Shown: in pieces, positions 48,773 through 62,673 of the stretch
How the letters are laid out: each line of letters begins with the position of its first letter
Position numbering within the stretch: the stretch's first letter is position 1
NCBI RefSeq assembly: GCF_900496995.4
Contig: NC_044029.1
Span: 10,664,001-10,728,000, forward strand
DNA from: Aquila chrysaetos chrysaetos
Lineage: Eukaryota; Chordata; Aves; Accipitriformes; Accipitridae
Length of the DNA: 64,000 bases
Direction: 5' to 3'
Translations under genes and position numbers: made by a program
Notes under the pieces: generated by a model
Databases searched by the model: none
The model's input: only the letters and a program-made list of their open reading frames with translations
What the model was told of the DNA's origin: nothing

Positions 48773-49168
48773 TTATTGTAAAGCCCTCTTCACCAGCTTG
48801 GCAAGCCTATGACCGAAGATGCTCGTCCCCTTCTCTGACAGATGGACCCTGTCAGCCCCCAGTAGACCAGGTTTCTCAAAGTGAGTCCCATGGTCTAAGT
48901 AGCCGAACCCCTGGCTGTGGCACCAGTCCTGTAAGCGTTTCTTGATTCACCAGATTCAACTGGCCCTTTCAGACTGGGAGGATTGATTAAAAAAAACCTA
49001 CCTGCGCTCCAGAGTCCCTTACTGCTGCTCCCGGGACTCTGTAATCCTTCTTGATACTCCTCAGACTGCTCCCGGCTGTATCACTGGTGCCCATGTGAAA
49101 CAACGGCAGCGGGTAAGTCAGTGGACTGTATGAGGTTTGGTAGTCTCTCAGTGACATCCCTAATTCCT
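48773..49168 (-). pseudogene. CR1 ORF1 remnant: C-terminal esterase (SGNH-hydrolase-like) domain, truncated
   Basis: The minus strand reads HMGTSDTAGSSLRSIKKDYR, then DWCHSQGFGYLDHGTHFEK, then GADRVHLSEKGTSIFGHRLA, ending LVKRALQ at a TAA (48,773-48,775). This matches the C-terminal part of CR1 ORF1, known to carry a lipase/esterase domain. The DxxH block that supplies the catalytic Asp and His is present (DRVH). The GxND block reads GTSD, so its Asn appears replaced by Ser. Near 49,110 the recognisable RDVTERLPNLIQ stretch falls in a different frame from the downstream part, so there is at least one frameshift. The N-terminal zinc-finger-type region is absent because the element is 5'-truncated. 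Confidence 0.8.
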
Positions 49169-52100
49169 GACTAATTCTGTGCTAATGGGCTAGCTTTGCA
49201 CTAATGAATAGCAATGATAATCTAATTTCATAAGGATGTCGAGTTTGGAATCCATGTGCTGTTCTAGTGTCTAAGCAATGTTAAAGACAATGCTGTCTTA
49301 TGATGAGGTTACTTTAAAAAAGCTAAGTACAGAGTAGGCATTTTTTCATTTTTCTCCCCATAGGGGAGACTGAGCTTTATATAGTGATACTTGTAGCTAG
49401 TTGACTACCATTAATTGGGAAAAAATATTTAGTGTCAGATGCTCAGTTTATGTGATGGTGTGGTAGATCACTTCTGCCTCTTCGGTAGTACCAGCATGTC
49501 AGATGTAACCCTTCCATTTTCATTAAGGGGAATGTGCAGGAGATTGTATTTATCTCACTGGGCGGAAAAGCCCATTTCCATTTAGCAGTTCCTTTGCCTT
49601 TTTTATCATTCAGTTTTGTGGCAGCTTGAGATACTGCTTTTTATATTTAAAAAAAATCTTAATCACTAGAGTCCGTTCAGTATATCTAAGTTCTTAAACA
49701 GTACTTTTCCCCACAGTCCCTAGAAAAGCAAAGCTATACTATATTAGTAGGTATGAGTATACCACAGATGATGGAAGTGCTGTTTGGAGAAACGTGTGTC
49801 GTAGGCTTGAAGTGCTAGGTGATTCTGTGGTACTATCTTAGCATGCCTGAGGAGTGTTTGATTTATCTTCTTGCTGGTTACAGGTTAGCTAGTATTCAGG
49901 TTTAGTTTCTTGGTTTTGGTCTTGTTTAAGGCTAGAGGCTTCCCCAAAGTATTTGAATGTTACATTGCCTTCAGTAAGAACTTCATGCTCAAACATGTAA
50001 TTTCCCTTCTCCCTTCAAGAAAAACTACCACCCTGAACAAGCTTTATTAAAGACTAGTACAAATATTTAATATGGTTTTGAGTACAGCTGAATACAGTCT
50101 TTAGTAAAATGACTATTGGAGTTCTGAGTTTTTTCTTAATCAGCACTTTCAGTTCACAATTCAGGAAGATCAGGTAAAGTAAACATGATACCTAAGTAGC
50201 TGCTACAACATTCAGTACCTGGTTATGTTTGGTAAGATGATTGGAGGCCTATAACTGATTAGCCAGTCACTTTAAGTAGTTGCCCTATTTTGTATCTACC
50301 AGTTGAGATTAATACATATGAACTCAGTTTGTCCAGTTTGAGAATTGTGCTGTGTCCAGAATGCTGTAGTAACTGCCAGTTCCTGATGCGAAGTGCCATT
50401 AACTAGTGTTCTTTTCAGAACCTCCCAATTTCTGCCTAGGATTACGGATATCCTACTGAAATTCAAATAAGCCTACTGAACAATTTGGTGACTTGAATTT
50501 TTCTCTTGATTCTAGCATAATTGTCCATCCTGTCACCAAGGCAGGAATGGTACAGTAACCCAAGAAGATGCTCATCTCCATGTTCGGTGCAACAGAGGAA
50601 AGAAAAAATTTACACACAAATCAAAATGAGGAGGGCACACTGCATTGGGTGAAGTTTTGTGTTTTGATGTGGCAGACGGATTGACTGGATGACACGTTTG
50701 TGAGGGATTAAAATCAACTGAAATGTGTCTGGAGCTGTCATCTATTTTTGCTGCAAGAAGCCTACCCATATGGGAATCGCTGTACCTGTGTTCTGGAGCC
50801 TAATCGTTAGTAGGTTCTCTGGCACAAGGAACATGGAAATAGGGGAGTTTTTCTGGATGTGTATGAAGCAGTTCCTGAGGGAAGGTCAGCTGGTGGGTGT
50901 CAACTTCAGTTTGACTTATAAAAACTTTACAAAAGCCAGAAAAGCCTACTAAAACAAAATACTTGATTAATAAGACAGTGGATTTTAAAAGCTCTTGATG
51001 CTATTAATTGTTTGGCATTCTTTTTTCGTGTAAGTGACTTGTCATATCTGGTGTATATGCTGGATTAAAACATGAAAACAAGAAAATTCTGTCGTGGAAA
51101 AAACGTAGATGATAGTAGTCTTATTGAAGATTTTTTTCCATTTAAGTTTCTTTTCAAAATATGGCATATAAATAAAAAGCATCAGTAAAAGTTGAAGGCA
51201 TGCAAACTGTGGGTATTCCAATAAAAGACCAAGCAGCAGTTAAAAGTATCTTTCTATTAAGAAGCTTTGTTGGCATAAGAGCCATAGATTCTTCAGTGAC
51301 ATAGTTTATCAGCAGCTACGCAGATATGACTCAAGTGTTTGCTTGAAGAGCTGATGTGTAATTTCCCCCTTTTTGGAGATCCTCCAGGGACTTTGTATCT
51401 TGACAGCTATTTGCTTACCTGCATATATAGTAACAAGTTCTTAGTCTTTTCAAGACAGAAATTCTTGTGACTGCATTTGGAAGGCTTTGCTGTCTTAATT
51501 TCTTTCTTCTAGGTTTTTAAGCACTTTTCATTTCTTTATAATTAATAATATTTTCTATAGCCAAGTTAAATTACTTCAATATGGGAGAATTTTCTTGGTG
51601 TGTTTTTCCTGTTCATTTTGCTTTGTCATGTTTCACTGCTAATCATGTATTTGATAAAATGCTTTGCATTTTATTAAAACTTGGAAGGTGTTTATGCAAA
51701 ATTTAAGCAAATAACAGCCTAAGTCAACTGATTTGGACTGCTTCATTGCAGCTTAAACCACAAATATTACTTGGGTATTAAAACCATTTAAACCTTAAGG
51801 CAGAACCTTCAATTTTTAAAACAAAGATGGTTTAAAATCTGGCTTCAAATGTTTAGCAGTTGAGCTCATGTGATAGGCCGTAAAACCAAGGAGTGTCACT
51901 TAACTAGGAATGACATCACCAACTTCTATCAGTACAGTTCTGTACTTATCTTTGGTAGCTGTCTGATTCATGAGACCCATATTACATTGTACAGTTGCAT
52001 AAATTGCTCTTTGAAGAAGTTCTTCAACCTAGACGAAGGTGGGCACAGGGCAAGACAGGGTAGAAAATATGCCCCTGATCATAAGATAGAACAATAACAG

Positions 52101-55100
52101 AGGTAGGAATGTTTTTAATCCAGGTGAATTGCCCCTTTTTCTGTAGGCCTGTCTCCTTGCTCTACTTTTGTTACAGAAACTGGATCTTGGCAATGGAATT
52201 CTTCTGCCTCGTAACTTTTAATAAATAAGCAGCACTGGTTAGTTATTTGTTATAATTAATATAGTTATGGTTATTAGAGTTATTAGAGTTACAAAACCAG
52301 GCTCTGAATTCAAGTCTGCATCTGTAGAGAGTTAAACAAGGTGCTGATGCTTATGGAAACCCAGCATGTGCCTTACTTTGATTTCTTCCTCCAAGAAGGG
52401 TCTGTCACGGGTTGGCTTCCTTCCTTTGGTAGTATCAGCAACCATTGAGACACAGGATTTATGTCTCTGCTCCTCTTGACTTTGTGAGGATACTTAAGAT
52501 GATACCCCTTCCCCCCAAACCCATGATTGCACTATAAATTTCTCTCTCTGGAATATTTTAATACTGCTTAATGCAAGGAATAGCAGAATGTGAGGAGTTG
52601 TTCCTGTAGAGCCAACTGTATGAACCAAAGATTTCTGTGAACTCTTGCTTTTGTCAGTGTGTAGATTGTGAAATGCTTCTGGCACTTCTGGCACGTCTAG
52701 TGAGTCTTGATTCACTGAGAATATTGATGACTCCATTAGGCTATTTACCTTCTTAATCTCAAATATTTCTTGGGTGAAGTCCAATTTTAGTAATGTTCTG
52801 ACTTTAGAAGTTGCATATAAGAATCTTTCTTAAATTCTTAGTTTAAGATGCAGATAATTTGCCTGCTTTGGGCACAGTGTGGCATCTGGGTTTTCTGCAA
52901 TTTTCTTGACTTCTGAATGTAAGACTTAAAGTTCCAGATACTTCAGTGACTGAGTTTTATCAGTTGGTGGAACCTGACTCTATGGTAATACAATGCTTGG
53001 AAAAAAAGTTATTAACCACTCCAGTGAATATTGCAAAAAGTTGTCAGTGTCTTGGAGGAAACTACGATGCCCTCCTCCAAAACACTTTAGTCATACAACA
53101 ATAATACTGTTGCCAATTTAGAAGAGGATGCTGAATGAAGGGAAGTTGCTGTTTATAAGATTATGCTGATACATGAAGGGTGAGTAGCAGATTGTTGGTG
53201 GCCAGCTGGAATAATGAGGGAAAGGTAATTTGCCCCATCTGCTTTGTGGGGGTGGAGGGGATGAGAACAGCACTTAATTTGTAAAATTACACCTTCAGGT
53301 TGACACAACGTCTAAACCAAAAAATACAGTTAGGCAGCAAGTTACTGACTAAATGGACTGGTCCATCATGCTAAGAGAATCCTTTCTTTAGCCAGTAAGG
53401 TGTGCGTTTCTGCAGTTGAGCCAGTAGTTCTGGCTACTTTGCTGTCTCCCATTTGAATGTGTATTCTGAGGCCTCTTTAACCTGAGGCTTTTGACTTGTC
53501 ATCAGGTTTATCCCTTTGGCTCTGTCACAGATAGTGTCCACAAAAGAAAGAATCAAAGGGAAGTGCTGCATCTTGCTGAACGAGTGAGTGCAAAATGTCA
53601 GATTGGACTGGTTATGGTAAAGGCTGTGTAGGAGTTGCAGTATGAAGTAAAGCTCACTGAAAAACTTGTGCAGAAGATGCTGTAGTTCTAAGCAACTGTG
53701 GAGAAGAAAAGATATTTTTGCAACAGAAATATATATCCTTTATCAGCAAGTATCAGGAGGTTATAGGTAAGAGCACACTCATCGTGTTTTTGATTGTTTG
53801 TCTAGTTTTAAAAGTATTTGGAGGCATTTGACTTTCTGATCTATCTATTCCATTTAAAGAACTTTTACTCTCTAGCCCAAAGAGTGGTAGTGTATTTTTA
53901 AAACAGGATGTTGTGATGGTTATGGTGTAAGTGTATATATTTTACTACCCTCCTGCTTCAAGTGTAAACTACATTTATGGTTAATAATTCTTAACATTCT
54001 GAGTCGCTTTTCTTTGCAGCTATTAGGAGGAGATGCTTCCATGCCTTATAGTTTATTGAGTCTCATGGCATCCCTTGAGTTCAGGGTTGAATAGGCAGGT
54101 GTGCTCTAGAACCTCAGGTGTATAGTAGTGATGTAATTAACCTGTAATACCTCTGTGTTATTATTAGGTTTTCATTCTTCTTTTACTAGAGTTTTGGCAG
54201 CCTTGATTAACGAACAGTACAGGTGCTTAGCTGGTTGACAGTACTCTTCAGCCCTAAAACAAATAGTTAAAATTTTGGCTTTAATTTATGTCTCTGAATC
54301 TTTGATGCAATAAACTTTTACAGCATTCTTTTTGAGCTTGGGAATTCAAGCAAATATGTCAGCACTAACTTTATTTTTAGAAGAACGTTCATATTGGCAA
54401 GCTTTAACTTTGTCCTCTCTAATTTATGTTTGCATTGGGTTTGACCTGTGACTTCAATATACGTACCACATACAATGAAAGAATTATGAATTTTCTGTAT
54501 TGTAATTCTTTTCTATATTATGCCAGTAGTTGTAACACTTTGTACTTCCACTAAGTGCCATAAACCAATAATCTTTTTTTTTCCTGAGTTCTTTTGAAGG
54601 ACTGCGGGGAAGGATAAAGATGGATGTTCTGCACTTGCTAATGGGCAAACATATGTTGAGTTGTACATGCCACTGAATTTGAAGATAGAGGAGAAGTCTT
54701 TGCATGCATGAAGCCAAAATGCTTACCCACCATTACTGTGATATGGGATTATTGAACTTGTAATTTCATCCAACACTTGAGCTAAAACTGCTAGAAGCAG
54801 ATGTTGAATTCTCCAGTAGTAGCTGAATGTCGGTAGTAAAGTTCAGTGCAACTTCTGCCTCAGCTGATGAAGTTCTTGTACACTTGCTTTGATGAACTTA
54901 GATTGTAATTTGTGCATGTACTGGCACAAGCAGATCCTTCAGCTTGTAACCAACCATGATGTGTAATCAGGGATAGCCAGATTGCTCTGACCTCCTGCAA
55001 GTTGGTCTCCTAAAATGAAAATTACTCATTTTGCAGATGAAAATTGGAGCCAAGCAGCTGAGAATTCCAGGAGACAAATACTGAGACAAATTCATAACTT

Positions 55101-56080
55101 TGCTCCTCTGTTCCACAACCAAATGAGACCTGATTCCATTATTTGCCATTTGCTTTCAACCTGTGATTCAAAGATCTTTTCCATAAAGCCAGCAAGTGTT
55201 TGTATGAGGACACTGCTTAATATCCAAGTTGCAAGTAGCACTACTTCAGGTTTTGTTTTTGACAAAAGTCTGACATGTAAGCGAAAGCAGAGCTGGGAAC
55301 ATATGCAGGCAAACTACCAAACGGTTCTGCTAACATGTTCCCAAGGGTCCTACATAAACTGGAAGAGAAATGATTCAGCCTCCTTAAACCGCAGTCCTGG
55401 TAGCCATATTCAGACCTTGCCTTTAAAGAAAGAAGGAAGGCTCTTGTAGTTGTGCCCTAGGGCTGCAAAAAACCTATTACAATGGCATACATATGCAGAA
55501 TGGTTAGGATCCTTTCCCAATAGCCAGGTCAGACTAGGAATTCTTTTTGGTGGGAAGTGCTGATTTGCAGGACCATTAAGAAGGTGAAAGACAAAGTAGA
55601 GCTGTGGTTTGCTAAAAAATATTTAAAAGAAAAGTCTTCTACTGGGCCTCAAAGACAAGAAGCTGCTGTTGCATGGGTTTAACAACCTTCCTGATTCAGC
55701 TCTCAAGGACGAGACACTGTGAACATGGTACTACTTTCTGTTATGAGGTGGACTGTATATAAAGTACCTTTAGATGCTGGCTGTTTAGTGCCTAGTGGAG
55801 GGCTGTACTACTTCTACCACTGAAGTATCTGGAAGATACTAGCTGAACCTTTGTCTCAAGTACTTCTAGGTGAAATAAAAATGGGAGGGCTGTCTTCTAC
55901 TTTAGAGACTTCCCCCCCATCCCCCCAGTCTTATTTATGTGGCTTTTGATTTATAGGGTCTAAAGAATTCTGACTTCCTCAAGTCCTTGGCCATGGAAGG
56001 CAAGTAAATATATGGAGACTGGGTACTTGCTGCAGTTGGGTACCAACTTCTGTTTCCTGCTATATTCTGGTTGGCCTTAA

Positions 56081-56106
56081 TTTTTTTTTTTTATTTTTTT
56101 TTTTTT
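56081..56106 (+). repeat. Poly(T) tract with one A interruption
   Basis: A T12-A-T13 homopolymer in intron 1. It could resemble a polypyrimidine tract but is not followed by a recognisable exon. Confidence 0.9.
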
Positions 56107-56710
56107 CTTCAAAGTTACCAGAAGGAGCAAGATGATCGTTGCTCTGCTCTTCTTTTAACTATGTACATTTAACAGACAGTTTTAGAATGCTGTTTGGTAT
56201 TACATTGACCTCAGTAGCTTGTGGTGTGGTCTTACCTGTTTCAGTGAGTCCAAGCAAGGAGTTTTTCTCCAGTCTAAATGCAAGTATGCAAGCTTCAGTC
56301 TGTTGAGAAGGGGTATGTCTTTGCTCAACCTATACCCAGACCTAAGAGCTCATTTCTTTGACAGGTAGGTAGGCATGTGTTACCATCTTCCCACCTACTG
56401 CAAAGTTAGTCTGGACAGGAGTTGTGCTCGTTTTAAGTGTTCTTAGTTCCTGAAAAGCATAGTGTAGGAAGCAGAGAAACTAGTGGAGAGGAGGAATGGC
56501 AACAGCATACTGAACAGAAAAAGTTTGATATGAAAAGAAAGTGACAAGTTTTGTTACAGCAAAGTATTCTTTGTTCCACAAAGCAGCAATGTAAAATGCA
56601 GTTCTTAAATATTCTCTTACTTGTACAGCACTGAAGTTATTTAATATGTAGGTTATCTTGCATTACCTTTCTAGAGTTTGCAGCAATCTATGCCTTAGAT
56701 TAGCTTTTGA

Positions 56711-56732
56711 TTTTTTTTTTAAAAAAAAAAAA
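56711..56732 (+). repeat. Perfect T10-A12 homopolymer junction
   Basis: Ten T bases run directly into twelve A bases, forming a self-complementary block. Such sequence can extrude as a hairpin or disfavour nucleosomes. Confidence 0.9.
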
Positions 56733-56952
56733 GTGACGTGCAAATAGGTGAGTAAGAGAAGAGGTGAGTGGCAGTGGCTTGATGAGAAATGAGTTTGAAC
56801 AGAAGGGTTTTTTTTAATGGAAGTATGGCGTAGATTGTCCGCTTTGAATAATCATTCTTAGAATTGGATGCAGAATTTAGATGCCCAGGGTAGTTCTTCA
56901 GCAGTATTGTTTGTGGAGTTCAGGACTTTTGGTGGCATGCTAACTAATGCTC

Positions 56953-56974
56953 TTTTTTTTTTTTTTTTTTTTTT
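56953..56974 (+). repeat. Poly(T) run, 22 bases
   Basis: The longest homopolymer I see in the window. It might be the image of a poly(A) tail of a minus-strand retrocopy, but I do not recognise any gene sequence beside it. Confidence 0.9.
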
Positions 56975-59900
56975 AATTCGTTTTTGGAGACTCTCCTGTT
57001 TTTTTGCTACACTTGGGCAAACTTTTGTCTATTGAAGCAGAAACCTTTTCCAGAAAAACTGAATTGCTGTACAGATTGGGGTATAGATTCTTCTGGAGAT
57101 CCTGGTCTGTGTCTAGAGCTCCTAGGTGTTACAGTAATACAGGGAGTTATGTGGTAACTGTTGCATTCAATAGCTTTTCTCCCATGATCTGCCCGACATA
57201 CAGACCCAGCAGAAATTCTTAATGAAACAGTGGCTTTGCTTTTGCTAGGCTTTGTACAGACCTCTGAAGATGTCATTCCTGCTCTACAATGCATCATATT
57301 GGAAGTTGTATATGAAGGTTGGGGAGGAAGAATACAATCAAATACATAAAATTATGCTGGCTTGCATTTTAATGTCAGCTTCTTGTTGAAGGAAAATAAA
57401 TTTTTTACTTATTATACCATTCTGTCAAAGGTAGGTTGTACTTCATTTATATCTGTACCTGCGAATCGAGAGGCACTATAGTAATACTGGGGGCAAAAAA
57501 AAAATTGTCCACTGTTCCTGTGCTGTTTGGTTTTTGGTTTGTGGTGGTTTTTTTCCTTGCTTGATGAATTTAATTAGAGTGGTTGGGTAGGAATAATTAT
57601 ACAGAATTTCTTTAGGGCAATTTTACTCCAACTTCTAAACATGTTTTTTTTCTTTGAAAACTGGAATGCTGTCACATGTGTAAAATTATCTGATCCCGTA
57701 AACTGTAAGGTTTTTTTGTAATAGTGTATGCATGTATTTAATGCAATACCTATTAAAGAAACAAATATGCAATCTTGCTGTTCAGAGACTTTATTTGTAA
57801 TGCGACAAAGCAGAGGGTCTTTCAACAGTCTGTAGTTTTTGTTAAGTTTTCATTTCTATCAAGCCAAGATCCTAAAGTAATAAATTTAAACTGCTCAGTT
57901 GATTATCTTCTAGCAGCTGTAATGGTGTAAGTTAAGATCCCTGGTGATAAAAAAAAAATATCTAGATGTTTGGTCCCTAAAATCCATCCGAAAGGTGATA
58001 AAACCGTTACTATGTGTTACTTGAAGACAAAGAAGGAATGGGTTAAATTTTGTACTTTGGTATTTAAGTATCCTACAGAACTTTTTTTTTAAGTAGATGG
58101 GCAGTAACTCTTGCTTCAAGCTCATTTTAATTGTTAATTTCAGCAAATTTTATCTTGCTTTAACCATAGTCCTGAAGTTGTGATGTTCTGAACATGCTTA
58201 GACTGAAAGCATCCAATAAAAACAAAGTAGCTTGCAGTAATGGAAAAAATGACTCAGTACAAGTTGAGAACAGAAATTAGCTAAAGGCAAACAGTAATCC
58301 TTAAAACAGAAGCTGAGTTTAAGCACTTTGTAAACTAGGTTGAAGATCAGTCTATTCTGCTGGTTTTCCAGTTACACAAGCACTTCAGTCATAGTGTTCG
58401 TTTATCATTTTTACTAAAATGTCCCAGTTTTGCCAAATGGATTTCACACTTTGGTATTCTAGGGTTGGTCAATTACTACCTTATTTCAAGAACCATAACC
58501 CAATGCAAGTGCAGTCATCTGAGATTAAGGTACAGTTTAACTGAGGAAACTCATGCTGTGTTAGAATGTCACCTGAAGAATAAGGATGGTGCCAGTTTGC
58601 TCATCTGCTGCTGGTTGTGCCAATAAGTGCATACTACTTTGGAGTAATGAGGAGGTTGCTGGTGACATGAAGGACATCAACTGTTCAGCTTCTCCGGTTC
58701 TGTGTCTACACGCCAGAGTTCTGAGATGTAGATCAAATAAATCTCAAATGAAAGAAATAAGCCATTTCCTTATGAGCAAGACAAATCATGTATTGCAGTT
58801 CCACATTTAACCTTTATTTAGACCTCGTATCTTCAGTTCAAGACCTTAAGTACAGGCTAATTTTAATTATTAAGCATTAATAGGGAAGATTGCTGTAATT
58901 AGGGAGTCATTACTTCATAGTTATGAGTGAGGATAGTTCATAGATGTCTCATATAAAGAATGGTATTAATCAAATTAACAATAAGGTGCTTCTTTCCTTG
59001 GATTCCTGTCTAATTCAAGCTGTTCTAACTGTACCTTTGCCCAAACTAAAACTAATAACTAGAATATTCTGCTTAAATTACCTAGTCATGTTCTGTGATG
59101 TTATACTCTGCATTGCTAGACACGTAGCAGGTACCTACCAAAACAATACCTGGAACTTGTGTTGTAATACATGTTGCAATTGGGTAGACGTTTATTTTAT
59201 AGACACTTCTTTTGTTACCTCAGTGCTCCCTAAACATGCTTATAACATGGGAGGAACTAACTCCTGTTTTTATGACATCCAGATGAGCTCTAAATTACAG
59301 AAAACTGGCTTTATCACCTGGTTTCCCAAGAGGAAGTGAAAATTAAACACAACTTACTCTTAAACTTCTTAATCGCTTTTTTCAAGGTGATAATTCTCAG
59401 TTTTACACTCCTTTTACCTTCCCACATCTAATCTCTGATGATGTTGGCTCCTCCATGAATGATGTCTCTGTTATGTAGGTGGCTTAAGGCACAAGCATGC
59501 ATAGACTTCTTCCCTAGATAGCATCAACTTTCTGAATTAAGAACGAGGAAGTTCTGAAGCAAGGGCTTTGGATTACCTTTGTAGGCATTGGCCATGTTTG
59601 AATCCATCAACGTTTTCTAGTCTGATTGTTAGACCCTACAATCACCTAAACACAGTGATTTAAACCACCAGGAAAATAAATACAATTCATCCTTTTTTGT
59701 TGTCTTCTTTGTGATAAAATTGAATCAAGTTACACTTGATAACTACTTAACCAAATGTTACTAATCATTCTTCGAAGAACACTGTTAATCCATGTCTGAC
59801 ACCTTCATCTGAAAACTGCACTTATCAATGCTTGTCTAAGAAACAGTGATTAATTTATTTACAAGTCTTCATAGGGATCTACTGTAGATAGTAGTGAGCA

Positions 59901-62650
59901 CAGACTCAAGAACTGGATGTTGCTTCTATACCTGGAAACACTTAAACTCCTCTAAATGCCACAGCTTTAGTAGAATTATCTATAAGGCTTGCCCAGGTGG
60001 GGCCAAACTCCACAGCTGTCTCTTGGTATACTTGGAGCATCCTTTTTCAGTTCTCATGTTTAAAATCATATATACTACATTCTCTAAAACTATAGCTACA
60101 ACTTCAATGTAGCTTTCCAGTTTGCAAAGGCATTGTTTTCCCCATCTTTAGAACAATAAACAACTCTTACCTGAGCACACAGTTTGCATCCGTTTCAACT
60201 AAATAAATTGCTTAGCAAAAGGAATCATCTATGGTAATACCTAAACCTGTTTTACTGCAGACAATATCAAAGTACTTTTTTTTGGTCTGCTGGATAATTA
60301 TATACTCTGCTTTTGGAATAGTGTGGTTAAACGCAAACCTCTAGAGCAGCAAGGTGGTGCGAGTGTCTTCTGTCTCACCACTGTTTTTGCTTGCTGTCTT
60401 CATGTGAAGGAACTTTGAGTTTGACGCAACCCAGCTGTTACTTTTACTGGGATAGTAACTTCATCCATTCATAAGTGTGCTGCTACTGGTGTCCCTGATG
60501 TCCTGTTACTTTTCATTAGGGCTGAGAGAATTGAGTCTCATAACCATCTTAAAACAAAGCCTTTTCTTCTGAAACTCAACATCTACATTGATTTTAATGC
60601 AAATATATACACATGCTATTTTATTGAGTAATATATCAACAGTATGGTGTTGTATGAACGTACAAAGAACAACGGCAAAGTTACTGGAAGCTTCTTGGCC
60701 AGAAAGTGAATGAGTTGGATTTGGATTCAACTAGTCTGGATCTGAACTTTTCTTCACTTTGACCTCAGAAAGCAACGGTTGCGTTCTGCAACGTCATCTT
60801 CTTTCACAACTGTCTTCCACACTTGTGAGATGCAACTTTGTGATAAGAATGAGAATGAGCATGAGCACTGCCCCAGCATGTGATCAAGGTCAGCTGTTTG
60901 TAAGTTTTTGAAAGAAGAGTGCTTGTTATTCTTTGTGACCTTACAAGGCTTCTAAATTGTCACTCATTAAACTAAGAAAGGTGTATGCTTTTGTTTTGCC
61001 CTGACCTGAATTTCCATTCTTTTCCTAAATGATCATAAAGGCTGCTGGGCTGAATTTTCTTGATAATCAGTTACCCTCTCTTCTCACAGTTCCTAAGCAG
61101 CAGGAGGGGAATGAGGAAGGGGCATGATACGACCTGATTCTAAAATTTTAAGCTAATGGCTCCTAGTGACTGGATAAGAAGGTCCAGAGTGACTGTGCAG
61201 CATCCATCAGCTGTTGTCTGTGTAGAAGCCCACTCCTTGTACACTGCATCTTACGATATTTAAGTGCAAAGTACTCAGCTATTTTAGCAACCTGTTCTGT
61301 CTCAGACGTTAGTTATTTCCATGGGAAGAAAGTAGTCTGTAGGCCAGACTAACTTGGAAAGGCAAAATCTCACCTGCCATCTCATTTCCCTCTCCCTCTT
61401 GCCTGCTACCACGTTGCAGAGGACTTTGACATGCTCATGGTATTCATATGTCCGCAGCATGCTACAGTTGTGCTGCGTTTTTTGCCTAACCTACTTTAGT
61501 CCAACAAGAGCAAGTCCTCAGCAGAGCAGTAGGTAATTTCTGTGCCATTCCTAAGACCAGCAGTATATTAATGCTATATTGCTTCAGTGTTAACCTGATG
61601 TTATATACTTAGTGCAAGACTGTTAGAGAATAACTTTGTTGGATTCTAGAAGCGTCTCAATACTGAATACACTCCTTCCAAATGAAAGCTCACCATCCCA
61701 GCTGCCACAGAGGCAATCTCTGGGATGCCCATAGGAATTGAATGAGTACACTTCCTTAGACGTTTCTTTTAAGAAGAGCCCATATATGTGGCTTTTTGAG
61801 TCCAAGGCCACGTAAAATGTGCTTTTAGCAAACTGATAACCTGCAGAGCAGAAATATAGTTGTAGCTACTATAAAGTTATCTGAAGTAGCTTGGTATAAT
61901 GATGCTTTTTTCTGAACTAAGTGTGTGTTTACTTTAGATAGCTAGGGATGTAGATACTCTGAACTATAGTGCTGTCATTATTGTAGACTAAATGCCTACT
62001 TAAACACAGTACTTACTTGTTGACAGCTCTTGTATATTCCCATGCTCGTTCACTCTTGTGTAGAGAAGTTTAATTTGTCCACTTGGCAAGTCACATGGTA
62101 GACGAGCTTGCAGTTGGAGTGCAGTAATTTCTAAAATATTGGTATAAGAACTAATGGAGCAGTCCATTAAATTACTGCTTAGGACAACCCAATAATAAGA
62201 GCTTGTGAACTGGAGTCTTAGCTCTCCTCTGTGGATAAAATCGCATAAATCTGAATGCTTTACAGCTCCTTAAGGGATCTTTTTAATTTGGGGGAGTGCT
62301 AGCCAAATGAACTTGAATAGAAATGACTCTGATTCCCAGTGTGGCACATAGATTTCAAAGGTGGTTAGCGTTGGGGGCCAATTTAAGAACAGGGCAAAAT
62401 TTCATCTTACACACAAATGTAGTTGTCATCTCTCCTCTTTGTGGGTGTATTTATACTGTGGTCACATATGTACTTAATTTCTGTAATAAAACTGATTATG
62501 GGTCCTGTTTGGCTACATACTGCTGCTTTTTCTACTTTTTTTTTTTTTTTATTAAACTGGTGTAATTGCCTATACTATTCATCATATAAATCTTAGTGAC
62601 TGTGAGATTTAAGACTATCTTAAACATCACACTTTTTTTTTAAAATTTTT

Positions 62651-62673
62651 TATATATATATATATATATATAT
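62651..62673 (+). repeat. (TA)n dinucleotide microsatellite
   Basis: Eleven TA units are preceded by a T-rich stretch in intron 1. A likely length-variable locus. Confidence 0.93.

Larger units (their letters stand above)
45806..49168 (-). mobile_element. CR1 LINE retrotransposon, about 3.36 kb, 5'-truncated, antisense within intron 1
   Basis: Read on the minus strand, the element runs from the C-terminal part of ORF1 through ORF2 to a 3' end whose plus-strand image begins GAATCATAGAATGGTTTGGG. This is the classical avian CR1 3' end, which terminates in ATTCTATGATTCT repeats instead of poly(A). ORF2 stops at about 45,887, leaving a short 3' UTR of about 80 bases. The 5' boundary near 49,168 is where recognisable ORF1 similarity fades. 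CR1 elements move by target-primed reverse transcription and are usually cut short at the 5' end; this copy is unusually long. It is dead: there are frameshifts in both frames, an internal deletion near 48,560 and a changed catalytic motif. GC content is clearly higher than in the surrounding intron. The subfamily is not assigned. Confidence 0.95.

Noticed and set aside
55015..55449. 144-codon plus-strand open frame in intron 1
   Set aside because: No recognisable family, domain or repeat. A rough expectation for a 64 kb AT-leaning sequence in six frames allows one or two frames this long by chance.
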